Below, one piece after another: positions 50,636 through 60,606 of a stretch of 64,000 nt of DNA. The stretch comes from CAJXMH01 sp040220135. GTDB lineage: Bacteria > Bacteroidota > Bacteroidia > Flavobacteriales_E > Vicingaceae. The translations under genes and the position numbers were made by a program. Under the pieces are notes generated by a model. The model saw only the letters and a list, made by a program, of their open reading frames with translations, searched no databases and had not been told where the DNA came from. The first letter of the stretch is position 1; the number at the start of each line of letters is the position of its first letter. The DNA lies in contig JAVJTT010000024.1 in the NCBI GenBank assembly GCA_040220135.1, positions 372,001-436,000 on the forward strand, written 5' to 3'.

Positions 50636-51084
50636 AACAATAAACTTACCGTGCCCTGTTTTTGAATTTCTTCTCCACTCACTTGTTCAATAGCGGTCAT
50701 TTGATAAACGTAAACCCCTTCAGAAACTTTTTTACCCTGATAAGTCCCATCCCATTTTTGATGCACGTCTTTAGTTTCGAAAAGTAATTTTCCCCACCGG
50801 TCAAAAATTCTTAGTTTATAGTTTGTGGCATTGAGTCCTACGGCACCAAAAGTATCATTGTGGCCATCTTGATCTGGACTAAATGCATTAGGCAAGTACA
50901 TTTTAGTTTCTCCTAATAAATGCACTTCGTTCGATGTAGAGTTGTAACGACTGCCATCTTCCATCACAGCAATCAAACGGTAGTAATGCTTGCCTTCTTC
51001 AAAGCTATTTTCAGATTGTGCTCCAGCTTGTAGGCTTGTGAAGCAGAGTAGAAAAACTAAGAATATGTTTACAAACAGTTTCAC
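50632..51084 (-). CDS. Short secreted protein with gliding-motility-type C-terminal domain
   Basis: A 150-residue protein with GTG start. Residues 1-22 form a signal peptide (ending QAGAQ). Residues 25-55 look like the second half of a fibronectin-type beta domain (EGKHYYRLIAVMEDGSRYNSTSNEV). Residues 60-150 are the type B T9SS/CHU_C domain (YLPNAFSPDQDGHNDTFG, IFDRWGKLLFET, WDGTYQG, GVYVYQM). The upstream giant protein lacks such a domain and stops where the first half of the same beta domain would. It may therefore be a detached C-terminus of that protein. Confidence 0.87.
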   Translation of the reverse strand: MKLFVNIFLVFLLCFTSLQAGAQSENSFEEGKHYYRLIAVMEDGSRYNSTSNEVHLLGETKMYLPNAFSPDQDGHNDTFGAVGLNATNYKLRIFDRWGKLLFETKDVHQKWDGTYQGKKVSEGVYVYQMTAIEQVSGEEIQKQGTVSLLL

Positions 51085-51175
51085 CTCTCATTTTTATACC
51101 AAATTAGGGGCGTACATCTAGCTTTATTGTTCTAACTTATCCAATGCTTGGTTTGAGTTTTCCAACGCTGGTTGC

Positions 51176-54100
51176 TTAAAAGTCTACTTCAGTAGATCCT
51201 TTTTCAGCCGGAATTATTTTAACCTTTTTCCATTGCCCACTCTCATCGCGTTTTTGCAGCTCATAGTGCTCAACTTTTCGACTATCAATCTGGTATTGAG
51301 ACCAGTCTAATTTTCCTTTTTTATTGTTGATTTGGGTGGCTTTTAGCAAGATTGGGGAGCTTTGTTTCTCTGGTACCCCATCCACCGCACAGCTGCTGGC
51401 TAATCCGACCTTATAGGTATACTGCTCAGCTTGTACATCAACCTCAGAGTCTAGGTACTCATTATTACCTAAGGGTAGGGAGTGAATGCGTTCATAGTGA
51501 TCAAGGCTTTTGCTCTTTCTATAAATATGATATCCCATTACAGCAGGATGCTGAAAAGTGGTAGACTCCCATTCTAAACCGATGCTTTTATTTTGTTTTA
51601 CAGTGCTGCGTATTAGCCTTACCTCTTCTTGGTAAAACAAGCCTTTGGTCCTGGCTTTAGCTATATCAGAATGAGAAAACAAAACGTTTTGATGATCTAG
51701 TTTGGCTTTTAGCTGATAAGAATACTCTGTGTTACAATAAGCGGTGGTATCAATAAAACTATTTTCTCTCCAACTTAAGTTAGTTAACTGCTCTGTCTGT
51801 CCGCTGCTTGGGTCAAAACGATAAATGGAGTAGTTTGTAATGTTTTTGCCTTGATAGGAGTTCCAACTTAAACGCACGGAATGTTTGTCAAGCAGTTGCG
51901 ATTTTAGTTCTATGCTGCAGTGGGCCTGAAGCTGACTTAAGTTAAACTGTTGTTGACAGCGATCTACCGGAACGACTTTGTAGCAATAGCTATAGTGAGT
52001 GGTTTCTAAGCCACCATCTAAGAAAAAGGTTGACCGCTTATCTTGGATTACTGCTACTTGGCTATACTGATCCTGATCGGAACGTTTTCGATACACTTGT
52101 AGTTCTTGAAAGCTTTGGTCTTTAATGGAATCCCAACTTAGCATGATTTGAGAAGGATTGAGTACATCAACCTTTTGAATGTCTAATCGGTAGGGGATAC
52201 TGTCGTGCACGATTAGGTAATTGGGAAAGTGCAAGGTGTCATAACATTGATTAAGGGGCTCAACCACCAAGGTTAGGTCATAGTTTCCGGGTCCAAAGTG
52301 ATAAGCAAACTCCTTTTTGCTGCTTATTAGCTGTTGATTGGCAAACCATTTAAAAGCCACAAAAGAAGTGTCGCTTTGGGAAGTAAAACTAGCCTTTAAG
52401 TTTGTGTTTAAATTCATGCAAGCTTCTTTCTGACTAACTTGAATTTGCGCCTTGGGACTCGCTTTTACTTTTACAATATGGGTGTCACTAACCGGACACT
52501 TACCATCAAAATGGTAGATCAAAGTGTCGAAGTGTGAGTCATTATGCAAGGGCTTGAAAAAACCTTTTTCATTGCTTTTCAACCCTTTACCATGCCAACA
52601 TCCGTTGCTATCAGCAGCAGAAAACTCAAATGGGGCTTGATTAAAGCATATTTCAGTTGGTCCAAAGATGCTAGGATTAGGCGTATGGTCTACCGTAATG
52701 CTTTGATCCGCAGTATCTCTACAGCCAAGCTGACTAATAGAAATTAGCTGAAGTTGATAGTGGCCACTATCTAAAATAGATTGATGCAATTCTCTTGTAG
52801 TATCGAGCAGTTGATTGTTCAACCTCCATTGAAAGTTTGTTGCATCAATGGATCGGTTTTGCGCTTCTATAAGGAATGGCGTACAGCCCTGACTTTCGTT
52901 TAAGCTATAATCAGCGGTGGGTTGATGACTTACCTTTATTTTTTGAGGAAGTTGATAGTATCCATTGCATCCGCTAGAGTCTGTTGTGATCAATAAAACC
53001 TGATAGCTCCCGGTATCTTGATATTGATGAGTCGGATTTTGTTGCTGAGATGAATGTCCATCCCCAAAATCCCACTGCCAACTTACCGCATTTTGAGAAG
53101 AGTCGTAAAAGCTTACCTCACTACTACCACAAAGCAGGCTGTCTGAAATACCAAAATAGGTGATTGGTCCCGGCACTTGAATGTATTTTGATTTTTGAAG
53201 TGTATCTCTACAGCCAGTAGTGTTTTCAACCATTAATTTGACATTGTAAAAGCCGGAATTATGATAAGTATAAGTGGGGTTCTCCAAGGTACTACTGCCA
53301 CCATCACCAAAGCTCCATTGCCAAGTTATAGCCTCTGAACTTTCGCTTGAAAAGTGAACCATCATCGGAGCACAGCTAGGAGTAAACTGAGCACTAAACT
53401 CAGCATTTAGTCCTTCAACTTGAATGTGGCTTTCTTTCACTAAAGTATCAGTGCAGCCAGTTTGATCGAGCGCTACGAGACTAACTGTGTAAGACCCTGT
53501 TGAATCGTAAGTGTGTACCGGATTTCTATGCGCGCTGCTAGTGCCATCACCAAAGTCCCAAATTAAGCTATCAGCCAAAGTACTTTGAGAGGTAAATTGA
53601 ATTGAAGCCGGCGCGCAAGCCACAGTATCTGAAACTTGAAGTTTAGCCTTTAGCAATTGGGGAATTAGTTGCCTACTGCTGCTACCTTGACAGCCATTTT
53701 GGTTGGTTGCGCTTAACTCTACAATCAATGTATACAATTGACTTAAGCTGTAAACCAAACTATCGGCTGTGCCAATGGATTGGCCGTTGATTGACCAACT
53801 TCTAGAAGTTCGATTGGCTGCTGTATCTTCTAACAAAACTTGAATGGGAAGACAAGCATTTAACTGTCTCAAAATAAAATCAGTGTTGATTGGTTTGATG
53901 AAAAGGCTGCTGTCTACCACCGTATGGCTACATCCATTTTTCATGGTTTGCAATTTCAATTCAAGCTCACCACTACTCAAACGTTCATAATTAAGGTTTT
54001 GGCCTGTTGAAATTAAGCTATCGTTGATGAGCCAATTGTAACGATCAGCTGTGCTGTCGTATGCCTGGGTTTGCAGCGCTTCATTTTGGCAAAGGGTATC

Positions 54101-56917
54101 CGGTAATGTGGCAAAGTTGGCTCTGGCCCCTTTTACTTTGATGCTGTCCAAAACCAAAGTGTCCGCACAGCCCAAAGAATCGAAGCCAATCACTTTAGGC
54201 TGATAAAACCCTGCTTGTTGGTAGATGTATCTATATTCGTGAGTAGAGCTTGCGGTGTCTCCATTACCCATTTCCCAGAAGTAAGTTCGCAAGCTGTCAT
54301 CACTGCTAAATAGCAGTGGTTCTCCTATGCAAACACTGTCTTTGTGTTGAAAATCAAATGTGGGAAGTTGGAAATTAAAAGTACTGAGGTTAGTTGCTTT
54401 GCAACCTATACTGTCTGAGGCTTTCAGTGTTACAGTATAAACTTTTGGGCCGTAGGGATAAGTTTTCCTTAAAGTATCTGTTACTAAAGAATCGTGATCC
54501 ATGCTGCTCCAATACCACGTCTCCGGCACTGTAGAAGGAAAAAGCAGACTGTTTACGCTGTCACAATTGTAAAATAGTTTGCGACTGATTTTAGACGATG
54601 GACTATTTACGCGAATTAGGGCTGGATAAAAAGTAGTATCGAACAGATTACCGTGTTGTTCTATCAGTTTTACATCATAGATGCCATTTTGGTAATAAGT
54701 GTGTTCCGGATTCATTTGACTGCTGCTGTTTCCATCTCCAAAGTCCCAGAAGTAAGCGTTGGCTGAATCACTTTGCGAAGAGAATTGAACTGTCTGTGGA
54801 GCACAGGCAGTGGCTCCATTTCCACTGCTGTTATAAGTAAAGTTCATGGTGGCAGAAGAGCTATTACTATTGGCTGTATCCACGATTCCACCACCTCCTA
54901 GAAGACAGTTTCCCATGTCGATCAAATTGGGGAAAAAGACTGTTTTTTGGCAGCCGCTGGCATTAGTAACTGTCAAGCTAAGGTGATACAACAGAGTGTC
55001 GCTGTAAATGTGTCCCGGACTTTGCAAGTTAGAGCTGTTGCCGTCTCCAAAGTCCCAAAACCAGCTCACCGCATTCTGAGTTGAATCGGTAAAACCTACC
55101 ATCCCCAATGAGCAATCAAAATACAAGATTCTAGGGTCGACTTGAATTTCTTCAACTACGTAGGTCGCAATGTTAGTGTAAAGAGTAGGGCATCCAAAAC
55201 TGTTTTCTGTTTGCAAGGAAAGCGTGTAGGTGCCGGCTTGCTGAAAACGATAACTGGGTTTTTGTTGCAGGCTAGTGTCGCCATTTCCAAAGTGCCAAAC
55301 CCAGAAGGTGTTTCCCAAATTTAGGTGATTAAAGTTGATAGCGGTAGGAGAGCAACTATATAGGGTATCACCGTCTAAGTCAATGGTATCGGCACTCACT
55401 GTTACTCCGCCCTTAACAGTAGCAGTGTCTAGGCAACCATTGGGAGTTTGTAACTCTACCCTTGGATAAAAATTACCACTACTTTGGTAGGTGTGTTGAG
55501 GGTGCTGTAAATAGGAAGTATCGCCATCGTCAAAGATCCACTTCCAGCTGTTAGCTTGTAAGCTGCTATCAGAGAATTGAACCGACAAGGGTAAACAACC
55601 ACTTTTGGGAGTGGCATTTACTTTACCTTCAAAGTATTGGATATTGATGGTCTGTGAGCTGGTGTCTCGGCATTGATAATTGTTTTCAACTTGCAATTCA
55701 ATATGGTAACTTTTGGCAGAGTCATAACTGTGCCAGGGCGAAGCTAAAGAAGAAGTTTGACCGTCGCCAAATTTCCAAACGTAAGTTTGAGCCGTATTCA
55801 AAGGTCTAAAGTTGAGTTGACCATTCACGCAGTGATTCAAAGAGTCTACTTCAAATTGGGCTTGCGGGCTGGGTAAAACTTGAATGTTGGTATGTACTTT
55901 TTGTGTGTCTATACAGACCTGATGCTGCATGCTGATCAAGCTTAATTCATAACTTCCAGAAAGGTTGATAACAGTGTCTAGCGAGGGTGAGTTTCCAATG
56001 GGAGTATTGTTTGTTAGCCATTGGTAGTTGGTTTGATTAAAAGTTTGCGCACTAGCTTGCAAGGCTAAGGGACTGCAGCCTAAGGTGTCATTTAATTGAA
56101 TCTGGGGAAGTTTTAGGTCAAGCGAAAGAATGGGCTGACTAAGTGTGTCTAGAGCTTGACAGCCAAATTGATTGCTTACCAAAAGACTAACGAAGAAGCT
56201 ACCGGTATCTTGGTATTGAACACTAGGCCCTGCCTGCGAAGTGCTTTGTCCATCGCCAAAATTCCATTGGTATTGGCTGATATTTTGACCTTGACTCATA
56301 AAGTGAATGGAGTCGCTAGGATTACACTGAATAAGTTTGTTTGGAGTGAATTGAGCAGATGGGTTGGGCCGAATGATGAGGGCTTTATTTGCTGAACCTA
56401 AGCGAGAGCAACCTAAAGTATCAATGACCAAGAGGTTAACCATATAGGAGCCGGCTTGCTGATAATGATGAGTAGGATTTGCTTGATGGGAGTTTTGTCC
56501 ATCACCAAAATCCCAAACGTAAAGCTGTCCGCCAACACTGTGATTTTGAAACTGCACTTGATTCGTCTCGGCACAAGAGTCTAGTAGGGCCCAACTAAAA
56601 CCAACAGTTGGGGTGTCTCTTACGGTAACTGCATCCTGTAAATACAGGGTGTCGTTTTGGCCTTGGCTGCCATAGGCGATTAAAGAAACATCATAAGTAT
56701 TGAGGTTTAAGTAAGTTTTGCTTGGTGAATGTAGTGTTGAACTACTGCCATCTCCAAAATGCCATTTGAAACTATTGGCATTGGTAGAGTGGTTTGTAAA
56801 TTGAACTTGCAGTGGAACACAACCACTCGACTTGCTCAGGCTAAAATTTGCCTGTGGAGCTTGCGCCACCAAAATTAGCGGACAAAGCATGATGAAGAGC
56901 AAGGTATTCTTAAACAT
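51176..56917 (-). CDS. Giant PKD-repeat surface protein
   Basis: A 1913-residue protein. After a signal peptide (1-20) come about twelve PKD-type domains recognised by W.FGDG..S and paired C.P...F motifs (for example WHFGDGSSS, WDFGDGQNS, WIFDDGDTS, WDFGDGHSS). A region with Fn3-like domains follows from about residue 1550 and ends in VEHYELQKRDESGQWKKV. It ends at STEVDF without a T9SS domain. PKD repeats form adhesin stalks. It is first in an operon with the detached-CTD gene and PorP/SprF, so a surface or gliding-related adhesin is likely. Confidence 0.92.
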   Translation of the reverse strand: MFKNTLLFIMLCPLILVAQAPQANFSLSKSSGCVPLQVQFTNHSTNANSFKWHFGDGSSSTLHSPSKTYLNLNTYDVSLIAYGSQGQNDTLYLQDAVTVRDTPTVGFSWALLDSCAETNQVQFQNHSVGGQLYVWDFGDGQNSHQANPTHHYQQAGSYMVNLLVIDTLGCSRLGSANKALIIRPNPSAQFTPNKLIQCNPSDSIHFMSQGQNISQYQWNFGDGQSTSQAGPSVQYQDTGSFFVSLLVSNQFGCQALDTLSQPILSLDLKLPQIQLNDTLGCSPLALQASAQTFNQTNYQWLTNNTPIGNSPSLDTVINLSGSYELSLISMQHQVCIDTQKVHTNIQVLPSPQAQFEVDSLNHCVNGQLNFRPLNTAQTYVWKFGDGQTSSLASPWHSYDSAKSYHIELQVENNYQCRDTSSQTINIQYFEGKVNATPKSGCLPLSVQFSDSSLQANSWKWIFDDGDTSYLQHPQHTYQSSGNFYPRVELQTPNGCLDTATVKGGVTVSADTIDLDGDTLYSCSPTAINFNHLNLGNTFWVWHFGNGDTSLQQKPSYRFQQAGTYTLSLQTENSFGCPTLYTNIATYVVEEIQVDPRILYFDCSLGMVGFTDSTQNAVSWFWDFGDGNSSNLQSPGHIYSDTLLYHLSLTVTNASGCQKTVFFPNLIDMGNCLLGGGGIVDTANSNSSSATMNFTYNSSGNGATACAPQTVQFSSQSDSANAYFWDFGDGNSSSQMNPEHTYYQNGIYDVKLIEQHGNLFDTTFYPALIRVNSPSSKISRKLFYNCDSVNSLLFPSTVPETWYWSSMDHDSLVTDTLRKTYPYGPKVYTVTLKASDSIGCKATNLSTFNFQLPTFDFQHKDSVCIGEPLLFSSDDSLRTYFWEMGNGDTASSTHEYRYIYQQAGFYQPKVIGFDSLGCADTLVLDSIKVKGARANFATLPDTLCQNEALQTQAYDSTADRYNWLINDSLISTGQNLNYERLSSGELELKLQTMKNGCSHTVVDSSLFIKPINTDFILRQLNACLPIQVLLEDTAANRTSRSWSINGQSIGTADSLVYSLSQLYTLIVELSATNQNGCQGSSSRQLIPQLLKAKLQVSDTVACAPASIQFTSQSTLADSLIWDFGDGTSSAHRNPVHTYDSTGSYTVSLVALDQTGCTDTLVKESHIQVEGLNAEFSAQFTPSCAPMMVHFSSESSEAITWQWSFGDGGSSTLENPTYTYHNSGFYNVKLMVENTTGCRDTLQKSKYIQVPGPITYFGISDSLLCGSSEVSFYDSSQNAVSWQWDFGDGHSSQQQNPTHQYQDTGSYQVLLITTDSSGCNGYYQLPQKIKVSHQPTADYSLNESQGCTPFLIEAQNRSIDATNFQWRLNNQLLDTTRELHQSILDSGHYQLQLISISQLGCRDTADQSITVDHTPNPSIFGPTEICFNQAPFEFSAADSNGCWHGKGLKSNEKGFFKPLHNDSHFDTLIYHFDGKCPVSDTHIVKVKASPKAQIQVSQKEACMNLNTNLKASFTSQSDTSFVAFKWFANQQLISSKKEFAYHFGPGNYDLTLVVEPLNQCYDTLHFPNYLIVHDSIPYRLDIQKVDVLNPSQIMLSWDSIKDQSFQELQVYRKRSDQDQYSQVAVIQDKRSTFFLDGGLETTHYSYCYKVVPVDRCQQQFNLSQLQAHCSIELKSQLLDKHSVRLSWNSYQGKNITNYSIYRFDPSSGQTEQLTNLSWRENSFIDTTAYCNTEYSYQLKAKLDHQNVLFSHSDIAKARTKGLFYQEEVRLIRSTVKQNKSIGLEWESTTFQHPAVMGYHIYRKSKSLDHYERIHSLPLGNNEYLDSEVDVQAEQYTYKVGLASSCAVDGVPEKQSSPILLKATQINNKKGKLDWSQYQIDSRKVEHYELQKRDESGQWKKVKIIPAEKGSTEVDF

Positions 56918-57066
56918 TTCCTTTTTTCATGCAAGTATCCGACACCTATCTGATTAAATAAAGAGTAACTATTCTAACGTTCGGAAGCCTAGTTGACACG
57001 CTTGGAAATTCATAGTATATTATATAGGTTAAAGAGCCTTTTTTTGACTTTTAATAATGTAATTGA

Positions 57067-59364
57067 ATGCCGGATCAAGCTATTGAGTTTAATAAAGAGA
57101 ATGTAGAGCACATTCCATGTATTGTACTTACTGTTGATAGTAATGGAGTAGTGAAATACATGAATCAATATGCAAGCAAAATCTTAGGGTACCAAGTAGA
57201 AGAAGTAGTTGGAAATAGGTTTTTTGAAGTTTTTACGCCTGACATCGGTCAAGATAAAGCAAAAGAAGATTTAAAGCAGATCAAGAAAGGGGTTTCAAGT
57301 GGAGCTAAGTTCTTTAATTGGTCGCAGACCAAAGATGGAAAAAAGATTTACATTGAATGGAGGATATCTTACATCCCGACTAAGGGTAAGGAGGTGCTTC
57401 GTTTTGCTGTTTTTGGTATTGATACTACAACTGAATACTATGTTAATTTAATTGATAAAGAGAAAGGAAGGTTAGCCTATGATTTAAGTAGTTCAACCAC
57501 ATTGAATGAACTACTTAAATATTCAATTCGGTCAATTTCGGTATTTGCTCAATTTGAATTTGGTTTAGCCTTTAAAGTTGATGGGCCTTCTTCCATTGTG
57601 AAGGCATGGTATGCTAGAGATTTAGTAAAGTGGAATAAGCTAAAAATGGCAGAACCAAGTTTTTGTGATAAGTTAGAAAAACGAATTCAAAAGCAATTTC
57701 AATCTATTTTAATCCCCACTTATAATTCATTTTTTGATGAATCAGAGTATTTAGGATACACTAAAGAAACTTCAATAGGAGTAAACCGATTGACTATATA
57801 TCCACTTGTAATTTCGAAGAAGGCAAAGCATTATTTAACTTTTATCTACCAAGAGAAGGGTGAGGTTCCATTTAGTTTTGTAAAAAAATATTTTGATGAA
57901 GTTCAGGATTTAATTACTAAATCTTATGAACGAATTTTAGCCAATAAAGAACTTGAAGTAGCTAAGAAGGAGGCTGAGAAGGCCAATGAGTTTAAAGATG
58001 CATTTGTAGCAAATGTATCTCATGAAATTAGAACACCACTCAACGCAATCTTAGGCCATGCCCAATTACTCTATCAAGAAGACCTTGATGAAAAAGCAAA
58101 GAAGAGTTTAAAAGTAATTAACTCTAGTGGCAAGCATCTCCTTACTTTATTAAACGAAATACTACAACTTTCCAGATTAGAAGGGGATGCAGTTAAGGTA
58201 AATATGGAAGTGTGTAACCTCTTAAATCTAATTGTAGAAGTAAAAGAAATCTTTAATATTCAAATTGAACAGAAGAAGCTAAAGTGTAAATTAATTTACC
58301 CACCGGAGCTTCCAGAGATTATTCAAGCTGATAGCTATAAAATCAGACAGATCCTGATCAATTTAATTTCTAACGCTATTAAATTTACCAAGCAAGGAAC
58401 CATTACCATTCGGGTGGAATTTCAAGAACAAGCTATTCAAATATCAGTTGAAGACACAGGTGTGGGGATTGAAAAGTCACAACAAGAGAGGATTTTCGAA
58501 CAGTTTGAAAAGACAGAAAAGCATGGTAATGCCAACGGAATTGGTTTGGGATTGAGTATCAGTAGGAAATTAAGTCGTTTAATGAAGGGGCAACTACAGG
58601 TAGAGAGTAAGATTGGTAAAGGCAGTAAATTCACTTTAATAGTCCCTTATGCAAAACCAAGCCTTAGCAGTTATCTCAATTATCACACTCATTCCCCTAA
58701 GGTGGTCAACTTTCTATCAAGTGACTCAGAAAAAGCACACATCTTATTGGTAGAAGATGATCATTCGAGTCAAAAAACCACGGCTAATTTGCTTAATAAG
58801 GTGGGGTATAAAGTACAGGTGCAGAGCAGTGCAGAAGAAGCCTCTAAATACATTCAGGAAAATTCAAAGGAAATAGACCTCATCTTATTGGATGTTGTGC
58901 TACCCGGAAAGTCTGGTATAGAGTTAATAAAAGAGTTGAAGAAAAATACCGCCTGGCAAGCAATACCGGTGATAGTCTTGAGTGGAGAAGCCATGCCCAA
59001 CCAAATTGATAATGCTTTAAAGCAAGGGGCAGATGCTTTCTTAAGTAAGCCAATAGAAAAAGGACGCTTATATGGTGAATTGCAAAAACACTTAAATGTA
59101 AGTTATGAGTATAAGGCAATGAGGAATAACAATTTTGATGAATATGAAGAGTTGGCCAAAATCGTGAGAAGTGACTTATCTGAAAAGCAAGTTAAATCGA
59201 TTTTAGCATCGATTAATAATGGTGAAATTTCTGAGTTAAAAGATAAAATTAATTGGGTTAAAGATGAAAGACTTTTAGCTTTCTGTATGAATGAAATAGA
59301 AAATATGGATTTAGAAAAGGTGGAAAAGCTTTTTTTGTCAGTAAAAGAATCAAAGAATAAATAA
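57067..59364 (+). CDS. Hybrid histidine kinase (PAS-GAF-like-HisKA-HATPase-REC)
   Basis: A 765-residue protein. N-terminal PAS (about 10-125, VLTVDSNGVVKYMNQYASKILGY), a GAF-like domain (about 130-300), phospho-His near residue 320 in VSHEIRTPLNA, an ATPase domain (VEDTGVGI, GNANGIGLGLSISRKL), then a receiver domain with phospho-Asp in LILLDVVLPG and a helical C-terminal tail (about 690-765) not matching a classic HPt. It opens a run of genes in which every product has a receiver domain. No membrane helix, so it is cytoplasmic. Confidence 0.94.
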   Translation: MPDQAIEFNKENVEHIPCIVLTVDSNGVVKYMNQYASKILGYQVEEVVGNRFFEVFTPDIGQDKAKEDLKQIKKGVSSGAKFFNWSQTKDGKKIYIEWRISYIPTKGKEVLRFAVFGIDTTTEYYVNLIDKEKGRLAYDLSSSTTLNELLKYSIRSISVFAQFEFGLAFKVDGPSSIVKAWYARDLVKWNKLKMAEPSFCDKLEKRIQKQFQSILIPTYNSFFDESEYLGYTKETSIGVNRLTIYPLVISKKAKHYLTFIYQEKGEVPFSFVKKYFDEVQDLITKSYERILANKELEVAKKEAEKANEFKDAFVANVSHEIRTPLNAILGHAQLLYQEDLDEKAKKSLKVINSSGKHLLTLLNEILQLSRLEGDAVKVNMEVCNLLNLIVEVKEIFNIQIEQKKLKCKLIYPPELPEIIQADSYKIRQILINLISNAIKFTKQGTITIRVEFQEQAIQISVEDTGVGIEKSQQERIFEQFEKTEKHGNANGIGLGLSISRKLSRLMKGQLQVESKIGKGSKFTLIVPYAKPSLSSYLNYHTHSPKVVNFLSSDSEKAHILLVEDDHSSQKTTANLLNKVGYKVQVQSSAEEASKYIQENSKEIDLILLDVVLPGKSGIELIKELKKNTAWQAIPVIVLSGEAMPNQIDNALKQGADAFLSKPIEKGRLYGELQKHLNVSYEYKAMRNNNFDEYEELAKIVRSDLSEKQVKSILASINNGEISELKDKINWVKDERLLAFCMNEIENMDLEKVEKLFLSVKESKNK

Positions 59365-59368
59365 AAGC

Positions 59369-60580
59369 ATGAATGAGGATATATTAATCGTAGATGATAA
59401 TCCTGAAAATTTAAAATTGCTAAACCAGTTATTAGAGGAAGAGAATTATCGGATTCGCATTGCAAACAATGGTAAGCAAGCTATTCGTTCACTTGAAAAT
59501 AGGTTACCGGATCTGTTGTTGCTCGACATCATGATGCCCGAAATGAATGGATTTGAAACTCTAAATGAAATAAATTATCGAGAAGAGCATGATTTTCCTG
59601 TTATTTTTTTAAGTGCTTTAGATAATACTTTTGATAAATTAAAGGCCTTTGAGCTAGGGGCAGTTGATTACATTGAAAAGCCTTTTAGTATTGAAGAGGT
59701 AAAAGCCCGAGTGAAACTTCAACTTACTGTAAGAAAGCAAAAACAGAGAATAATACGACAGAATAGGGAATTAAAAATGGCCAAGAAAAAATTACAAGAA
59801 AATGAACGGCTGGCCCTACTAGGAGAATTGTCGGCAAAGATTACGCATGAAATTAATAACCCTATAAACTATATTCATGCAGGAATAGAAGCAATTAGTA
59901 AAGATTTGATAGACCTGACTGATTATTATCAAAGAACATTAGAAATAGTTAAACAGGCTGGTGACCCAGTTTTGTACAAGAAAGTGAAAGAGCCCATATT
60001 GAAGGAGAGTTTTGAAGAGTTACGCGCTAGTATTACAGAAACACTTAATCAAACTAAGCAAGGAAGCAGACGGGTTGCCCAAATAATTGGAAGTTTAAAA
60101 CAATCTTATTCGAGAACAGATATTAAAAAAGCAGCGTGTAACCCTGCTTCTGTTATAAAAGAAGCTTTAGACGTTATTAAAACGATTAGTACAAAAAACA
60201 TAAAATACTCCTTACAATTAAACATCAATCAAAAAATAATATGTAGCAGTCAACAAGTTTTTCAAGTGTTTTTAAACCTATTAGCTAATGCTGAAGAGGT
60301 AGTGGATAAAGAGGGTGAAATAAGAATTCTAGCTTGGGAAGAAGATAAACAGCTTTTTGTGAATGTAGAAGATGATGGGGGAGGCGTTGATGAGGAAATT
60401 CAAAAAAGCATATTTGAACCTTACTTTACCACTAAAGCAAAAACCAAGGAAAGCGGAAATGGACTTGGATTGTCTATTTGCAAAGGAATAGTTAAAGAAA
60501 TGGAAGGAGAGTTGTGGTATGAGAGCCGAAATAATTGGAGTCTCTTTAGAATGAAGTTTCCTCTTGTTGAAGAAAATTAA
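59369..60580 (+). CDS. Receiver-histidine kinase (REC-HisKA-HATPase)
   Basis: A 403-residue protein. The N-terminal receiver has Asp9/Asp10 and phospho-Asp53 (LLLLDIMMP). A coiled coil leads to an NtrB-like phospho-His (LGELSAKITHEINNPINY) and an ATPase domain with VEDDGGGVDEE and ESGNGLGLSICKG. A receiver placed before the kinase core lets another kinase set its activity. It begins five bases after the hybrid kinase stop. Confidence 0.94.
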   Translation: MNEDILIVDDNPENLKLLNQLLEEENYRIRIANNGKQAIRSLENRLPDLLLLDIMMPEMNGFETLNEINYREEHDFPVIFLSALDNTFDKLKAFELGAVDYIEKPFSIEEVKARVKLQLTVRKQKQRIIRQNRELKMAKKKLQENERLALLGELSAKITHEINNPINYIHAGIEAISKDLIDLTDYYQRTLEIVKQAGDPVLYKKVKEPILKESFEELRASITETLNQTKQGSRRVAQIIGSLKQSYSRTDIKKAACNPASVIKEALDVIKTISTKNIKYSLQLNINQKIICSSQQVFQVFLNLLANAEEVVDKEGEIRILAWEEDKQLFVNVEDDGGGVDEEIQKSIFEPYFTTKAKTKESGNGLGLSICKGIVKEMEGELWYESRNNWSLFRMKFPLVEEN

Positions 60581-60606
60581 ATTAATGGTTGTAGTTACAG
60601 ATTAAG

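Noticed and set aside
51085..51175. Simple frameshift joining the giant PKD gene to the small CTD gene
   Set aside because: The small gene has a convincing signal peptide and the gap contains stops in the relevant frames, so one-base repair does not restore a single reading frame.
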